From the NCBI GenBank assembly GCA_930367215.1, contig OV884059.1:224563803-224627802 (forward strand): DNA of 64,000 nucleotides. Direction: 5' to 3'. The DNA comes from Pollenia angustigena (Eukaryota > Arthropoda > Insecta > Diptera > Polleniidae). The translations under genes were made by a program, and so were the position numbers. The notes below the pieces were generated by a model. That model did no database searches. It saw only the letters and a list, made by a program, of their open reading frames with translations, and was not told the DNA's origin. Positions 41,002-51,282 of this stretch are shown here, one piece after another; the first letter of the stretch is position 1, and each line of letters begins with the position of its first letter.

Positions 41002-41355
41002 TTATTTAAAAGTATTAAAATGAGTATAAGGGTAATATCCTTTCGTAGGAGCAGCCATCTTAATTTCCAGCTTATAATTAATGGTATCCTTTTCGTCATC
41101 TAAAGGAATCTTTGAAATGATATATGAGCCAGTTGATAGGTACCCAACATCGTTTTCAGTCAAGGCATTAAACCTTTTAGGAAGATAAAGCATAGCTCCA
41201 TCCAATTCCAAGACTATAACATCTCCATATTTTGTAGTTACCCGTTCAGCTCCTGTAATAGGATAGTCCTTTCCATCTACCATATTTTTTACACTTAAAA
41301 TATGTTTCATATTTAACTTATTAAATGAAGCAATTAATTCCGCGTTAATATTCAT
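41002..41355 (-). CDS. 117-residue Maverick protein, unknown (possible OB-fold)
   Basis: Starts MNINAELIASFNKLNMKHIL at the ATG at 41355. The upstream part of the open frame begins only with TTG. Strand-rich middle: ERVTTKYGDVIVLELDGAML, YLPKRFNALTENDVGYLSTG. Similar short proteins occur widely in arthropod Polintons as far as I know, with 'TKYG.. V.LEL .. YLPKRF' as their core. A nucleic-acid-binding OB-like fold is a guess. Intact. Last gene before the right terminal arm. Confidence 0.65.
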   Translation of the reverse strand: MNINAELIASFNKLNMKHILSVKNMVDGKDYPITGAERVTTKYGDVIVLELDGAMLYLPKRFNALTENDVGYLSTGSYIISKIPLDDEKDTINYKLEIKMAAPTKGYYPYTHFNTFK

Positions 41356-41547
41356 CGTTTGATAATTTATAATGAAATGTAATAAAAAATTCAATAAATT
41401 TACAATTTATAGAAAAAAATTTTTGGCTACACATAGTTTAAACATATGTTATTTGCTCTAATTCATAAAAATTTTCGATAATGTTTTTTTTTTAATTTTA
41501 CCCACCACACCCATTGTAAACAAAATAAAATATTTATCTACCAGAAA

Positions 41548-41640
41548 AAAAAAATGTTGACCTACATTTTCTAGCGTTTAAAAAATGTTGACCTACATTT
41601 TCTAGCGTTTAAAAAATGTTGACCTACATTAACTACCGCT
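41548..41640. repeat. Three tandem 31-bp units
   Basis: AAAAATGTTGACCTACATT followed by TTCTAGCGTTTA, repeated three times with a variant last unit. It lies just inside the right arm. Candidate binding-site array near the terminus, with no counterpart at the left end. Confidence 0.8.
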
Positions 41641-41699
41641 TTTAACACATGGCAATCGCTCAATTAATTTTTCAACACCTAATTCAGAACAAAACTAAA

Positions 41700-42748
41700 G
41701 AAAGGCTTATCAGTAATATTTTCATTTTCCAATTTCTTCTACAAGATTTATCTGTCTGTCAGTCTGTCTGTCAGTCTGTTTGTCCATCCAATAATTTTCT
41801 GGTTGATCGTCAGTCGATCATCCAAACAAGCAAAAAACAACATTCTGATAGCATTATTGACATAAATTCTTTGTATTTCTATTATTTAACATGACCTACA
41901 TTTTTTCCTCTCACAGAAACTTGACCCACATTTAGAATTTCTTCCTCAAGGTCTGTTGTCTTTCAGCAAAAGAATAGTTCATTGCTCTTTCTACCAAACT
42001 CTCAGCTTTATTGCTATCCTATAAAATTTAACGACTTTTTCATTACTTTGAAATTTTTTAAAAATTTGACCTACTTTTACACTTGCTCATGAATTTTCCA
42101 TGTCCATGATTCTATCCATGTTCAAGACACACTCCAATACAATACCCTAATCATCTCACACCCCATAAATTATTAGTTTTAATATCATCGCTTTGAAAAG
42201 ATTGTCCACAAAAAAGAAAATACAGCCTTTTTAAAATTGCTTAAGTTAAAAATAAAGAAAAAAATATTTTTCCAATTTCTTCCTCAAGGTCTGTCTGTCC
42301 GTCAGTCTGTGTATCTGTCCATGTTCAAAACACACTCCAATACAATACCCTTATCATCTCACACCCCATAAATTATTAGTTTTAATATCAGCGCTTTGAA
42401 AAAATTGTCCACAAACATTTTTTTCAAAATCAAGTGCATCTGTGTACTTGTACACAGTATGTCTCTCTGCCTATTGATCTACATGCACACATATCCACAA
42501 AAACTAAATCACATCTTTCTCAAGTTCATCTACACAGTAAGACCGTCTGTCGATCACAACAAATGAAAGGCTTCAACAATGCACCCAACATTTGTGCATT
42601 GCTCCCCCAACATTTGTTTGTTTTCTAAATCTCAGCTTTATTGCTTTCCTATAAAATTTAACGACTTTTTTACGACTTTGTTTTGAAATTTTTTAAAAAA
42701 TTTGACCTACTTTAACACGTGTTCATGAATATCCCCCTAATTTTGGCT
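41700..42748 (-). repeat. Maverick right inverted terminal arm, with internal duplication
   Basis: Inverse of 27754-28520. The right arm is longer because a block at about 41935-42235 (TTTCTTCCTCAAGGTCTG ... TTAACGACTTTTTCATTAC ... AGACACACTCCAATACAATAC) repeats, in diverged form, the block at about 42275-42720. Ends CCCCCTAATTTTGGCT at 42748. Confidence 0.85.
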
Positions 42749-42757
42749 TTTTTATTT

Positions 42758-43325
42758 TTTTTGGTAAAATGCTTTTTTGACCGCCTTTTACTCAATGCAA
42801 ATGAATGAAACTTTGCAGGCATACATATTCCCGATTACAATGCACGAACACATGGGCGTAGCCAGGATAAAATCTAGGGGGGGGGGGCAAAAAAAAATTT
42901 TTTTTGGTAAAATGCTTTTTTGACCGCCTTTTACTCAATGCAAATGAATGAAACTTTGCAGGCATACATATTCCCGATGACAATGCACGATCACATGGGC
43001 GTAGCCAGGATAAAATCTAGGGGGGGGGGTCAAAAAAAATTTTTTTTTGGTTAAATGCTTTTTTGACAGCCTTTTACTCAATGCAAATGAATGGAACTTT
43101 GCTGGCATACATATTCCCGATGACAATGCACGAACACATGGGCGTAGCCAGGATAAAATCTAGGGGGGGCAAAAAATTTTTTTTTTTTGTAAAATGCTTT
43201 TTTGACAGCCTTTTACTCAATGCAAATGAATGAAACTTTGCACGCATACATATTGTCGATGACAGTACACGAATACATGGGCGCAGCCAAGATAAAATCT
43301 AGGGGGGCGGGCAAAATTTTTTTAA
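42758..43325. repeat. Minisatellite, ~140-bp unit, right block (about 4 units)
   Basis: Continuation of the array at 27107-27480. Units end GGATAAAATCTAGGGGGG with a variable G-run followed by an A/T run. Unit-to-unit differences are few. The ORFs in it are period-driven artefacts. Confidence 0.85.
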
Positions 43326-43834
43326 ATGTTCTTTTTTAAGAAAAGCGTTTCTTAAAAAAATTTTTTTTAAATGTTCTTATTTACCATTCATTACACTTAT
43401 ATTTTAAAATGTCTTTCAAAAAGGTATGTATTGTATTTGTTAAAGCAAACACAAAGTAGAAACCGCATAGTATGTCGTCTGTTGGTTACTGGTTTGCCGC
43501 ACGGAACAAAAATGTTTTGTTCTACATGCTTTGAATATTTTAACCTTTGCATCGAAAATTTGATTCATAGCACAAAAAGTGACAAATGAAGCAAAACAAT
43601 GAGAACTGTAAAATTAAGGATATTAGGCAATGCTAGAGCTAGATATCTCTAAATATATTCGAGACATCAAAAAGGTATTAAATGTTAACAAAAGGGTGTC
43701 AATTTTAATATATAGAATTGATTTGAAACTACATTTTTGTAAAAATGTGCCTGCCAGAAATTTAAAAACTAATTTAAGCAATTACCAAAAAAGCGATAAT
43801 AACAAATTAAATTGAAGTTAAAAAAAACAATTTG

Positions 43835-43985
43835 TAGATTTGAGGATTATGCAGCCGGTCTTTATGGGTTCTCTAAAGCAACAGTGTGTATAATTTTAAC
43901 CAGAGTGGCGCGTGCCTTAGCTCGCTGGGGCAATAGAAGAGTATGCCGGCACAAATTTAAGATGTCATGCAATAAGCTATCTTAA
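43835..43985 (+). pseudogene. PIF/Harbinger transposase N-terminal fragment, right copy
   Basis: Reads CRFEDYAAGLYGFSKATVC then ILTRVARALARWGN, homologous to the left copy. It stops after about 50 codons. No catalytic domain. Confidence 0.65.
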
Positions 43986-44095
43986 AGCCAACCTTATCTT
44001 AATATCAACATTAAACAGGTTTGTCGTTAAAAATACTATATTTCGGAAAGAAGTTTTTACGGCCGGACGGATGGATACCGTAAGATAGATTTTTA

Positions 44096-45012
44096 CAGCC
44101 GTATTCATAAAAATTTATTTATGATTAATTAACCGTTTTAAAGCAAAAATTGTTAAAGTTGTATTCATAAACGAATAATAGTCTATTAAACCTTTAATAA
44201 ACCATTCATAAAGTAAGAAAATTTATTGTTGGATTTGCCCTTCTTTAAACCAAAAATAAAATGACATTTTGATAAAAAAGTGTTTGCATTTTATGATATT
44301 ATTTTTGTGAAATATGTTGAAAAATAATGGGAAAAATGTTTTATTTATTAATATGGACATTTTAAATACATTTTACCTAATTTTTTTTTTATTTAAGACA
44401 ACCAATTTAATTTAAAAAAAATGTATGTTTATGATTAAAATAAATATGTTCAGAGGCAAATGCAGATATTCTTTTTAATTATTTATTAAATTATTGCAAG
44501 TAGTTGGGTTTTTGTAAAAAATAACAAGTTATTCTTCAAAAATATTAAAAATAATAAAATAAGCAAATCATAATAATAGTGATGTTAATAAGAAGGAAAC
44601 AAACTTTTTATTCGAATACTTTCTTATCGTATATTTAAAAAAGGTTTAAACAAAAGTTTTTATGATACCTTTCGGAAACATTTTGTTCAGAAACTAAAAT
44701 AATATGTAGTTTTATATGATAACAATAATTTTTAAGTTCTACAATTAAGAAAAAATTATATAAAATAAATTAAATATAGAATATCATGTGAACCAAATAG
44801 AAGTTTCGTGCATCACTAGCAATAAAATGGCAGCAAAATATAAAAAAGTTGCCATACTATAACACAAAATCGCTACAAACAGTTAATAGTAAAAAAGCTT
44901 TTTATGAACGTTTATGAATACAAATTTTTATAGGAGGTTTATAAGACAAAAAGCGTTTGATATTTATTACAAACTATAAGCTGAAAATAAGAACTTTTTA
45001 TGAATACGGCTA
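44096..45012. mobile_element. Harbinger-type MITE, right copy
   Basis: CAGCCGTATTCATAAAAATT ... TTTTTATGAATACGGCTA with TTA on both flanks. Same length and content as 23461-24377 apart from scattered substitutions. Confidence 0.8.
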
Positions 45013-46039
45013 TTAGTATATAAGTATACTAAAAGGTAGGTCTAGAACCACTATGGTGATACAAATTTGGGTATACAAATTTGACAAAAATAATATGTTT
45101 TCTTCAAATTGCGTTTTAAATTATTTTTAAGAAAATATTAGTTATTGTTTACAAAAAAAAAAACACACACAGCTGTTTTTATTAATTAAAAATTAAAGCA
45201 AAAATAACGACGCAAAAAGATAAAACTTATTTTTAGGGCGTGGATTTCATGCATTTATTATTTGAAAATATGCGTTTAAAACATCCATCAAAACGTTAAA
45301 AATATGCTCCGTAAATTAGTACAATAGGCATGTTTTACTAAAAGAGATAAAGGCAATGGAAACGATATAGAGGGTTTTTTATTTGGACCCCTTTTATAGC
45401 TCACGATTGAGATGCTGACTTCTTGTTATACCCTCCACCACAACTAGTTGTGATGAGTCGATTTAACCATGTCCGTCTGTCTGTCTGTTGAAATAATGCT
45501 CACTTTCGAGAAACTTAAACGAAATGAACAACATTGGTTTCAAAATGTTTCCAGTTATACTTAGCAGTTTGAGATTGAAATCCAGCAAAATCGGTTCAGT
45601 AGGAAAAGAGTTATGAACCAAACGTGGAACCACCACCCTAAAAATCTAACATAAATGATGGAATAATGCAATGATTCATAAACGATGTAACACAAATTTG
45701 TTCTATATGACCAGAAATCATACTGTTATCATTATTGGTCTTGTATAAAGGAGTCGTGATATTTTACACAAATTTGTTCAAATTAAGTTTTATATGACTA
45801 TAAATAAAAGCATAAAGCTTTCCGATTGTCGGTCTCAGCCGCAACCAATTTTAATATTGACTCTCGTTTTTAATTAGTTAATAATTTAAATACATACCTT
45901 TAAACAAGCATTTAATATAGTGTGGCATAAAGGTCTTTTATTTAAACTCAAAACGTATCTACCAACTTCTTTTTACCTATTTTTGAAATCTAATTTAAAG
46001 AACGTACATATTTTTGTTAAGTTTAATGCCAAGTCATCA

Positions 46040-46760
46040 GACATCTGTGAAATATGTAGGTGCTCTGGTCCCACAAGGATGTGCCCTTGGACTTACTCTA
46101 TACACAATATACACTTCTGATAACCAGGCATTATAATGGTGTTACAGTAGCCACTTATGTAGATGACACTGCTATACTTGCGTGTTGTAGTTCACCCAAA
46201 GAAGCATCATCAACAATACAAAGGCAATTTGCTTTAATCCAGAAGAATTTTCTGCATTATTTTAAAACTTTCCCAAAACGTATTGTTAATTATCTTGGAA
46301 TGCATCCAGACAAACGATTAACATGGAAAAACCACGTTAAAGCGAAAAGAGACCATTAAAATTATAAAACAAAAAAGATTTACAGGTTTTTAGGTCCCAA
46401 ATCAGATCTTAGTCTTAAAAACAAAATTAGAAAATATAAAGCAATATTGAAACCTGTTTTGACATACGGTATGCAGCTATGAGGTACTGCAAGTAATTCC
46501 AAGCTGGAAATTCTAATCTAAAACAGTTAGAATAATAGTTAAAGCCCCGTAGTCTGTGACAAACAAACATGGGGCTTTAGCATATTCCAACTGTCGTTAA
46601 TCAAATAAATAGATTAAGTTCTCGATATATGAATCGACTTCGAAACCATTGGAGTATATTAGCAATTACAATTTTTGATGAAACAGATGATGTTGAAAGG
46701 CTGAAAAGATTTCAGGTATTAGTATTTATAAATTTCTTAAAATTATTATTATTATTATCT
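46040..46760 (+). pseudogene. Jockey-like retrotransposon reverse transcriptase, 3' part
   Basis: Carries VPQGCALGLTLYTIYTSD, then in another frame GVTVATYVDDTAILACCSSP and FPKRIVNYLGMHPDKRLTWK. Beyond the duplicated part it continues with a PNQILVLKTKL-like stretch, a TYGMQL-like block and NRLSSRYMNRLRNHWSILAI, the usual end of jockey-clade ORF2 proteins. Multiple frameshifts and stops; no poly(A) tail recognised. Confidence 0.75.
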
Positions 46761-46865
46761 CAAGCCCGTTGCAGAGAAATTTATTAACTTCATAACTACT
46801 ACAACCAAACCAAATCAAGCAGCACTAATTTTTAAATAAAAATAATCGAAATTAAAGTTATAACG

Positions 46866-46900
46866 TATAAATACCAGCTACAGAAAGAATGAATTTCAGT
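46866..46900 (+). promoter_or_regulatory. Core promoter: TATA box plus TCAGT initiator
   Basis: TATAAATA at 46866-46873 and TTTCAGTT with its initiator A at 46898, a spacing of 32 bp from the first T, as expected for insect RNA polymerase II promoters. The ATG of the secreted-protein gene follows 21 bp after the predicted start site. Confidence 0.75.
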
Positions 46901-46918
46901 TAATTAAAAATTTTTGAA

Positions 46919-47521
46919 ATGAAAACAACCGAAATAGTTTTAACTACTCTACTCATTTGCCTTGTACAATCGTTACCTGTTTTGGGCAAACGTGGCGGAG
47001 TATGTACGAACCTGAAATTACTCTATGCAGAGGATATCTTAGAGACGGCCAGAATATACACTGCATTAAAATCCCATAATGATCCACGTGCTATCGTAGT
47101 ACGCAAGAGATTTGAAGAAAGTATTATATCTACCACTACAGAAATATTGAAATATGCCATAATTTGGCATAATGCTGCCGAGCTAAACGAGATTTATAAA
47201 ATTTTGAAAAAAACTTATGATAAACAAATGGTTGATAATATTTTAAGTGGAGCCGTAACTACAATTTTTTTCCTGAGAAAATTACTTCTTGCTTACTCGT
47301 TATTGCATATTTATGAATCAGAGAATTTGGAAGTATTGGAATTTATGCTACATGAAACGTTGGAAGCTTACAAATGTGAAAGCCAAGGTAGAAATAAAGA
47401 TATAAACGAATTTTCACAAAAACTCTCGTCCATATTGAATAAATTATTACAAGATCAAAATGCGCCGCAGAGCTTGATATCAATTGTACAACTTCTAATA
47501 AACATACTCCCTAAAAATTAA
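46919..47521 (+). CDS. Putative secreted helical protein, 200 residues, unknown family
   Basis: Single open frame with its own TATA/initiator promoter. The N-terminus MKTTEIVLTTLLICLVQSLP then VLGKRGG is a typical signal peptide (basic start, hydrophobic core, cleavage probably near residue 20-23). The mature part is predicted mostly helical, with repeated amphipathic stretches (EILKYAIIWHNAAELNEIYK, FFLRKLLLAYSLLHIYESEN, LISIVQLLINIL), and has only two cysteines (C29, C153), perhaps a disulfide. I do not recognise the family. No intron and no nearby poly(A) signal seen. It is the best host-gene candidate in the window. Confidence 0.65.
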   Translation: MKTTEIVLTTLLICLVQSLPVLGKRGGVCTNLKLLYAEDILETARIYTALKSHNDPRAIVVRKRFEESIISTTTEILKYAIIWHNAAELNEIYKILKKTYDKQMVDNILSGAVTTIFFLRKLLLAYSLLHIYESENLEVLEFMLHETLEAYKCESQGRNKDINEFSQKLSSILNKLLQDQNAPQSLISIVQLLINILPKN

Positions 47522-47594
47522 CGATTACTATTTTTGGAGCCGCGGTTTTGTCTTAAAAATGTTAAATATTCGAATTTCATTTATACGTCCGTTG

Positions 47595-47969
47595 ATGACC
47601 AAGAATGGAGAAGTAATAGCAGCATTTATATCTAAGGAAAACTCTGCGGATATCTCTAGCTACATTAGTGCTGAATTTTAGAAAGCTGATTCAAATGGAA
47701 GAAAAACATTTAAAGTAATTCTAATAGGTACTGATAATAATGTTTATTACGTTATGAATCCAACAACGAAAAAAGTTTTTGGTTCTAAGAAAAATTCATA
47801 TCGCGTGTGGAATGTTGAATATTTGAATGAATACGATGTTGTCTTTTCCCAAGAGGGCTTTAAAATGTGCGCTGCAGATAATAAAGTTGGTGAAAGTCGT
47901 TACGTTCAGGGAAAAAACCAAGATTCTTCATCAAGTGGTGAATGTCAATGGCGTTTGGAGAAGTGTTAA
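47595..47969 (+). pseudogene. Small cysteine-containing ORF with one in-frame stop
   Basis: From ATG 47595 the frame MTKNGEVIAAFISKENSAD runs to a TAG at codon 29 (47679-47681), then is open again to 47969. It contains KTFKVILIGTDNNVYYVMNP, KKVFGSKKNSYRVWNVEYL and GFKMCAADN and ends SGECQWRLEKC. Open for more than 70 codons from an internal ATG at 47754. Not recognised. The 3' two-thirds is duplicated inverted at 48095-48310, with about 80 percent identity over 71 residues. Confidence 0.55.
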
Positions 47970-48351
47970 TTCTAATGATTTATAGATGTTGAGTAAGAAT
48001 CATTATTCTTCAATCAAGGTTTTCACATTCTTAAATTTAATGTTATTTGTAAACTTATAATCATTTTAATATATATATATATAAATCATTAAAATTAACA
48101 CCTCTCCAAACGCCATCGACATTCACCACTTGTTGAAGAATCTCGGTTTTTTCCCTTAACGTTACGTCTTTCACCATCTTTATTATCTGCAGCGCACATT
48201 TTAAAGCCCTCTTGGGTAAAGACAACATCGTATTCATTCAAATATTTAACATTCCACGCGTGATTTGAATTTTTCTTAGAACCAAAAACTTTCTTCGTTG
48301 TTGGATTCATAACGTAATAAACATTATTATCAGTACCTATTAGAATTACTT

Positions 48352-48356
<5 letters not shown>
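47708..48356. repeat. Palindrome: 277-bp arms, 95-bp spacer
   Basis: 47708-47984 and 48080-48356 are inverted copies with no net indel: the coordinates of matching ends all sum to 96064. Each arm carries the 71-codon ORF. The spacer has an (AT)n run, and another (AT)n run follows the right arm. Confidence 0.85.
48095..48310 (-). pseudogene. Inverted partial copy of the small cysteine-containing ORF
   Basis: 71 codons, MNPTTKKVFGSKKNSNHAWN ... GECRWRLERC. It keeps all three cysteines and the stop but lacks the N-terminal part present at 47595-47707. Fourteen of 71 residues differ from the left-arm copy. An intact shorter product cannot be excluded. Confidence 0.5.

Positions 48357-48357
<1 letters not shown>

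Positions 48358-48398
<41 letters not shown>
48358..48398. repeat. (AT)n microsatellite
   Basis: About 20 AT repeats between the palindrome and the following foldback element. Confidence 0.9.
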
Positions 48399-48401
<3 letters not shown>

Positions 48402-49606
48402 GGTGGCAGCTAAATTTCAACTTTGGATTTTCAACATCTCCCGGGCGGAATATTGTGCCACATGGTCTAAAACTGATGTGGAAAAAATTTCAGCCAAATC
48501 GGATAACTTTTACCCCTGCCCCTTTGAGGTCAAAGTTCAAATGATAAAAAAAAAATTCCATACAAGCAAAACATTTTTTTTTCGATTTTTTTTAATATTA
48601 GTAAGCTTTATAAGCTTATTAACAACAAAAAATTTCATTTCGATCGGACAAGATTTTCAGTTTCAAAAGTGACTCTGAAAAAAAAAATTTGAGGCTTGTT
48701 AGGGGCTTACTCTAAAAAATTTTCAAAAAAAATTTTTTTACTAAGGTGGCAGCTAAATTTCAACTTTGGATTTTCAACATCTCCCGGGCGGAATATTGTG
48801 CCACATGGTCAATAACTGATGTGGAAAAAATTTCAGCCAAATCAGATAACTTTTACCCCTGCCCCTTTGAGGTCAAAGTTCAAATGATAAAAAAATAAAA
48901 TCGAAAAAAAATTTTTTTGGTTGTATGGAAATTTTTTTTTATCATTTGAACTTTGACCTCAAATGGGCAGGGGTAAAAGTTATCTGATTTGGCTGAAATT
49001 TTTTCCTCATCAGTTTTAGACCATGTGGCACAATATTCCGCCCGGCAGATGTTGAAAATCCAAAGTTGAAATGTAGCTGCCACCCTAGTAATCATGCTCT
49101 TAAATAGGGCCAAAAACTGCATTTTTCCAGTTCTTTACCCCAATTTAGAACAAAAATGCGATGTCGAAAAAAATTTTTTAAAAAAAATTTTAAAAACCTG
49201 GTATTATGAGCAACAAAAAATCTTTAATGTGTGCTTATCAAAACTAAAAAAAAATTTTTTTTGAAAATTTTTTAGAGTAAGCCCCTAACAAGCCTCAAAT
49301 TTTTTTTTCAGAGTCACTTTTGAAACTGAAAATCTTGTCCGATCGAAATGAAATTTTTTGTTGTTAATAAGCTTATAAAGCTTACTAATATTAAAAAAAA
49401 AAAAATCGAAAAAAAAATTTTTTGCTTGTATGGAATTTTTTTTTTTTATCATTTGAACTTTGACCTCAAAGGGGCAGGGGTAAAAGTTTTTCGATTTGGC
49501 TGAAATTTTTTCCACATCAGTTTTAGACCATGTGGCACAATATTCCGCCCGGGAGACATCAATATTAATACAAAAAAATTGCTCCATACATTTAGCTGCC
49601 ACCCTA
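48399..49606. mobile_element. Foldback element inside which a second copy is nested (TAGGGTGGCAGCTAAA ends)
   Basis: Outer ends TAGGGTGGCAGCTAAATTTC and ATTTAGCTGCCACCCTA, flanked by ATATATAT inside an (AT)n tract. Outer arms are about 300 bp (48399-48700 and 49258-49606). A second pair at 48742-48895 and 48905-49087 forms a complete smaller foldback with the same ends. All four arms share TCCCGGGCGGAATATTGTGC and CCTGCCCCTTTGAGGTCAAA. The frames through them (FYPCPFEVKVQMIK) recur in every arm only because the DNA is repeated. Confidence 0.85.
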
Positions 49607-49690
49607 ATATATATTTATATTTATTACTTTCATGCACACTATTTTTAATAAACTTCAAATATTATGCACTTTACAAAAATTAGTGTTAAC

Positions 49691-50192
49691 CAGTGTTCGA
49701 AAATAAACACTAAATATCGTTTCTTAATGTTCGGTTCGGTAGATTTGTGGAAAACACAAACGCTAATAGTGGTTGTGTGTCTTTCGAACACAAAAATATT
49801 ACTGTTCTTATCAAACTCAACAAAAGATGTGAACATTTAATTCCGTTCGGTTTTTTTTTTAAATCCACAAACTTCAATGTGTTCGGTTCGACTCGTTAAT
49901 GTTCGTCCCTTTTGGCTGGTAAAAAAAACCAAATATTTTTTACAAAAACAAAATACACACACGAAAAAAACATTATAGAACATTTTAATATAATGTTTGT
50001 CTACAGTATCACTACAATTGTTCTGTTTTTTAACGAAGAACCGAAAATTATATAATGTTCGGTTCTTTCTTGAAAATAGTTACGAACGGTATTAAGGGTT
50101 GTGTATGTCTGCACAATCACTAAAAAAATAGTTATCGTTCCTGGGTGTGTGAGCCGAACGGTAAATAATGTACTGTTTATTTTCGAACACTA
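49691..50192. mobile_element. hAT-type MITE, 8-bp target duplication GTGTTAAC
   Basis: Ends CAGTGTTCGAAAATAAACA and TGTTTATTTTCGAACACTA, flanked by GTGTTAAC (49683-49690 and 50193-50200). The interior repeats TGTTCGGTTCG/CGAACC motifs in both orientations. 502 bp, non-coding. Confidence 0.9.
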
Positions 50193-50200
50193 GTGTTAAC

Positions 50201-51274
50201 TTTTCTTTCTTTCTATTTTGATTATTTTTAACATTGTTATCAGTGTTTCCAGGAATTACCGTACACAAAGGTTTTTACTTAAAAAATAACTTATTTAAAT
50301 TTAAGATGTCTTTAAAAAATACTTGAATTGAAATTTTTGTTTTAAAAAGCAATTTAAACCAAATCTATAATACTTTTTATGAAGACGCCATAAAATCATT
50401 TTGAATTAAATACAGCTATATATACATTAGTGTTTTCAAAAAAAAAAAACAAACAAAAAAAAATACGGGGCTCAAGCATAATTTCAAAGCTTAGAGGGTA
50501 AATTATTTTTGGGATTTTGGGCAGATTTTTGAGAAGAGGTTTTGAGGTCCCTCAAGTCGAATCTTAGCTACAAATTGGGTTTGGCGGTCTTTTTTGAGTT
50601 TTCTTCATAACTTTGTGAAAAACCAAGATTTTTTTCACTTTTAAGAAAATAATTTAAAAAAAATGTCAAAACTTTATTTTTGTGTGCAAAAACTATAAAT
50701 TTTTACAGTACATTTGCTCATTTCTGCACCCTACATTACAATTGTTCGTAATTTGTCCATAACTTTTGTAAACAACGCTTTGTAACTTTTAAATTTTTTA
50801 TGAAAATTAGAAAAACTAACAATGCAGTTTGAAATATCAATCAATACTAAACAGTGATGCCAGGAAAAATTTCTAAAAATCCCTACGTGTGTTTTTAGCG
50901 ACAAGAAAACAAATACATATTTATTTTGTTAACTTTTGTACATATTTATTATAATACTAATTTTTAATAATTTTTTTAACATAAGTATCTAATAATTTTT
51001 AGCACACTTGGTACCAAATAAAAGGGGGCTCTTTTAAATTAAAAAAAAATATATGTTTTTCAGTTCCCTTGAACTTAACTATAAAAAAAGTTCCTTTTAA
51101 AAGTGAATCCATTTCATATCCAAAAAAGTTTTCATTTAAATTTTTTTAAAAATTCGAAATTGTATATTTTAATTTCTCTTAGCTTAGAAGGAAGGTGTAA
51201 TTGTTTTTTTACAAATAAATTTCTATGCAGAAATTTCATTTATTAGAAATTCGCATACATTTTAGAGAATGTTA
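50201..51274. other. AT-rich DNA with one unpaired MITE end
   Basis: No gene seen. CAGTGATGCCAGGAAAAATTTC at 50852 resembles a hAT-MITE terminus, with AATCCCTACGTGTG after it, but I found no matching right end with a target duplication. Confidence 0.5.
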
Positions 51275-51282
51275 GTGCGATT

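Larger units (their letters stand above)
27754..42748. mobile_element. Maverick/Polinton virus-like transposon, ~15 kb
   Basis: It has the diagnostic Polinton gene set: protein-primed-type family B DNA polymerase, retrovirus-like integrase with chromodomain, FtsK/HerA-type packaging ATPase, adenain-type cysteine protease, major and minor jelly-roll capsid proteins, plus a PLA2/pX-like and a DUF8207-like protein. Long inverted terminal arms begin AGCCAAAATTAGGGGG (left) and end CCCCCTAATTTTGGCT (right). Length is in the normal 15-20 kb range. The polymerase and the major capsid gene are disrupted, so this copy is not autonomous, but the other genes are open end to end. I see no clear 6-bp target duplication: the ends lie in A/T runs. 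Confidence 0.95.
43487..46392 (+). repeat. 2.9-kb duplicated segment, right copy
   Basis: Same content and orientation as 22852-25755: a Harbinger transposase piece (43835-43985), a TTA-flanked Harbinger MITE (44096-45012), a TATACCC-like repeat (about 45428-45835) and jockey-like reverse transcriptase sequence that here runs on past the duplicated part. This copy has no long-TIR arms, so it is probably the donor. Confidence 0.85.

Noticed and set aside
41356..41394. N-terminal extension of the 117-residue Maverick protein
   Set aside because: The longer frame starts at TTG, not ATG. The first real ATG is at 41355.
27742..42760. A 6-bp target duplication for the Maverick
   Set aside because: The bases just outside are A/T homopolymers (TAAAAA left, TTTTTA right), which are inverse rather than direct copies. 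No confident call is possible.
48403..49602. Repeated ORFs with FYPCPFEVKVQMIKK
   Set aside because: Each is one arm of the foldback element. The frames end in A/T runs and change length between arms.
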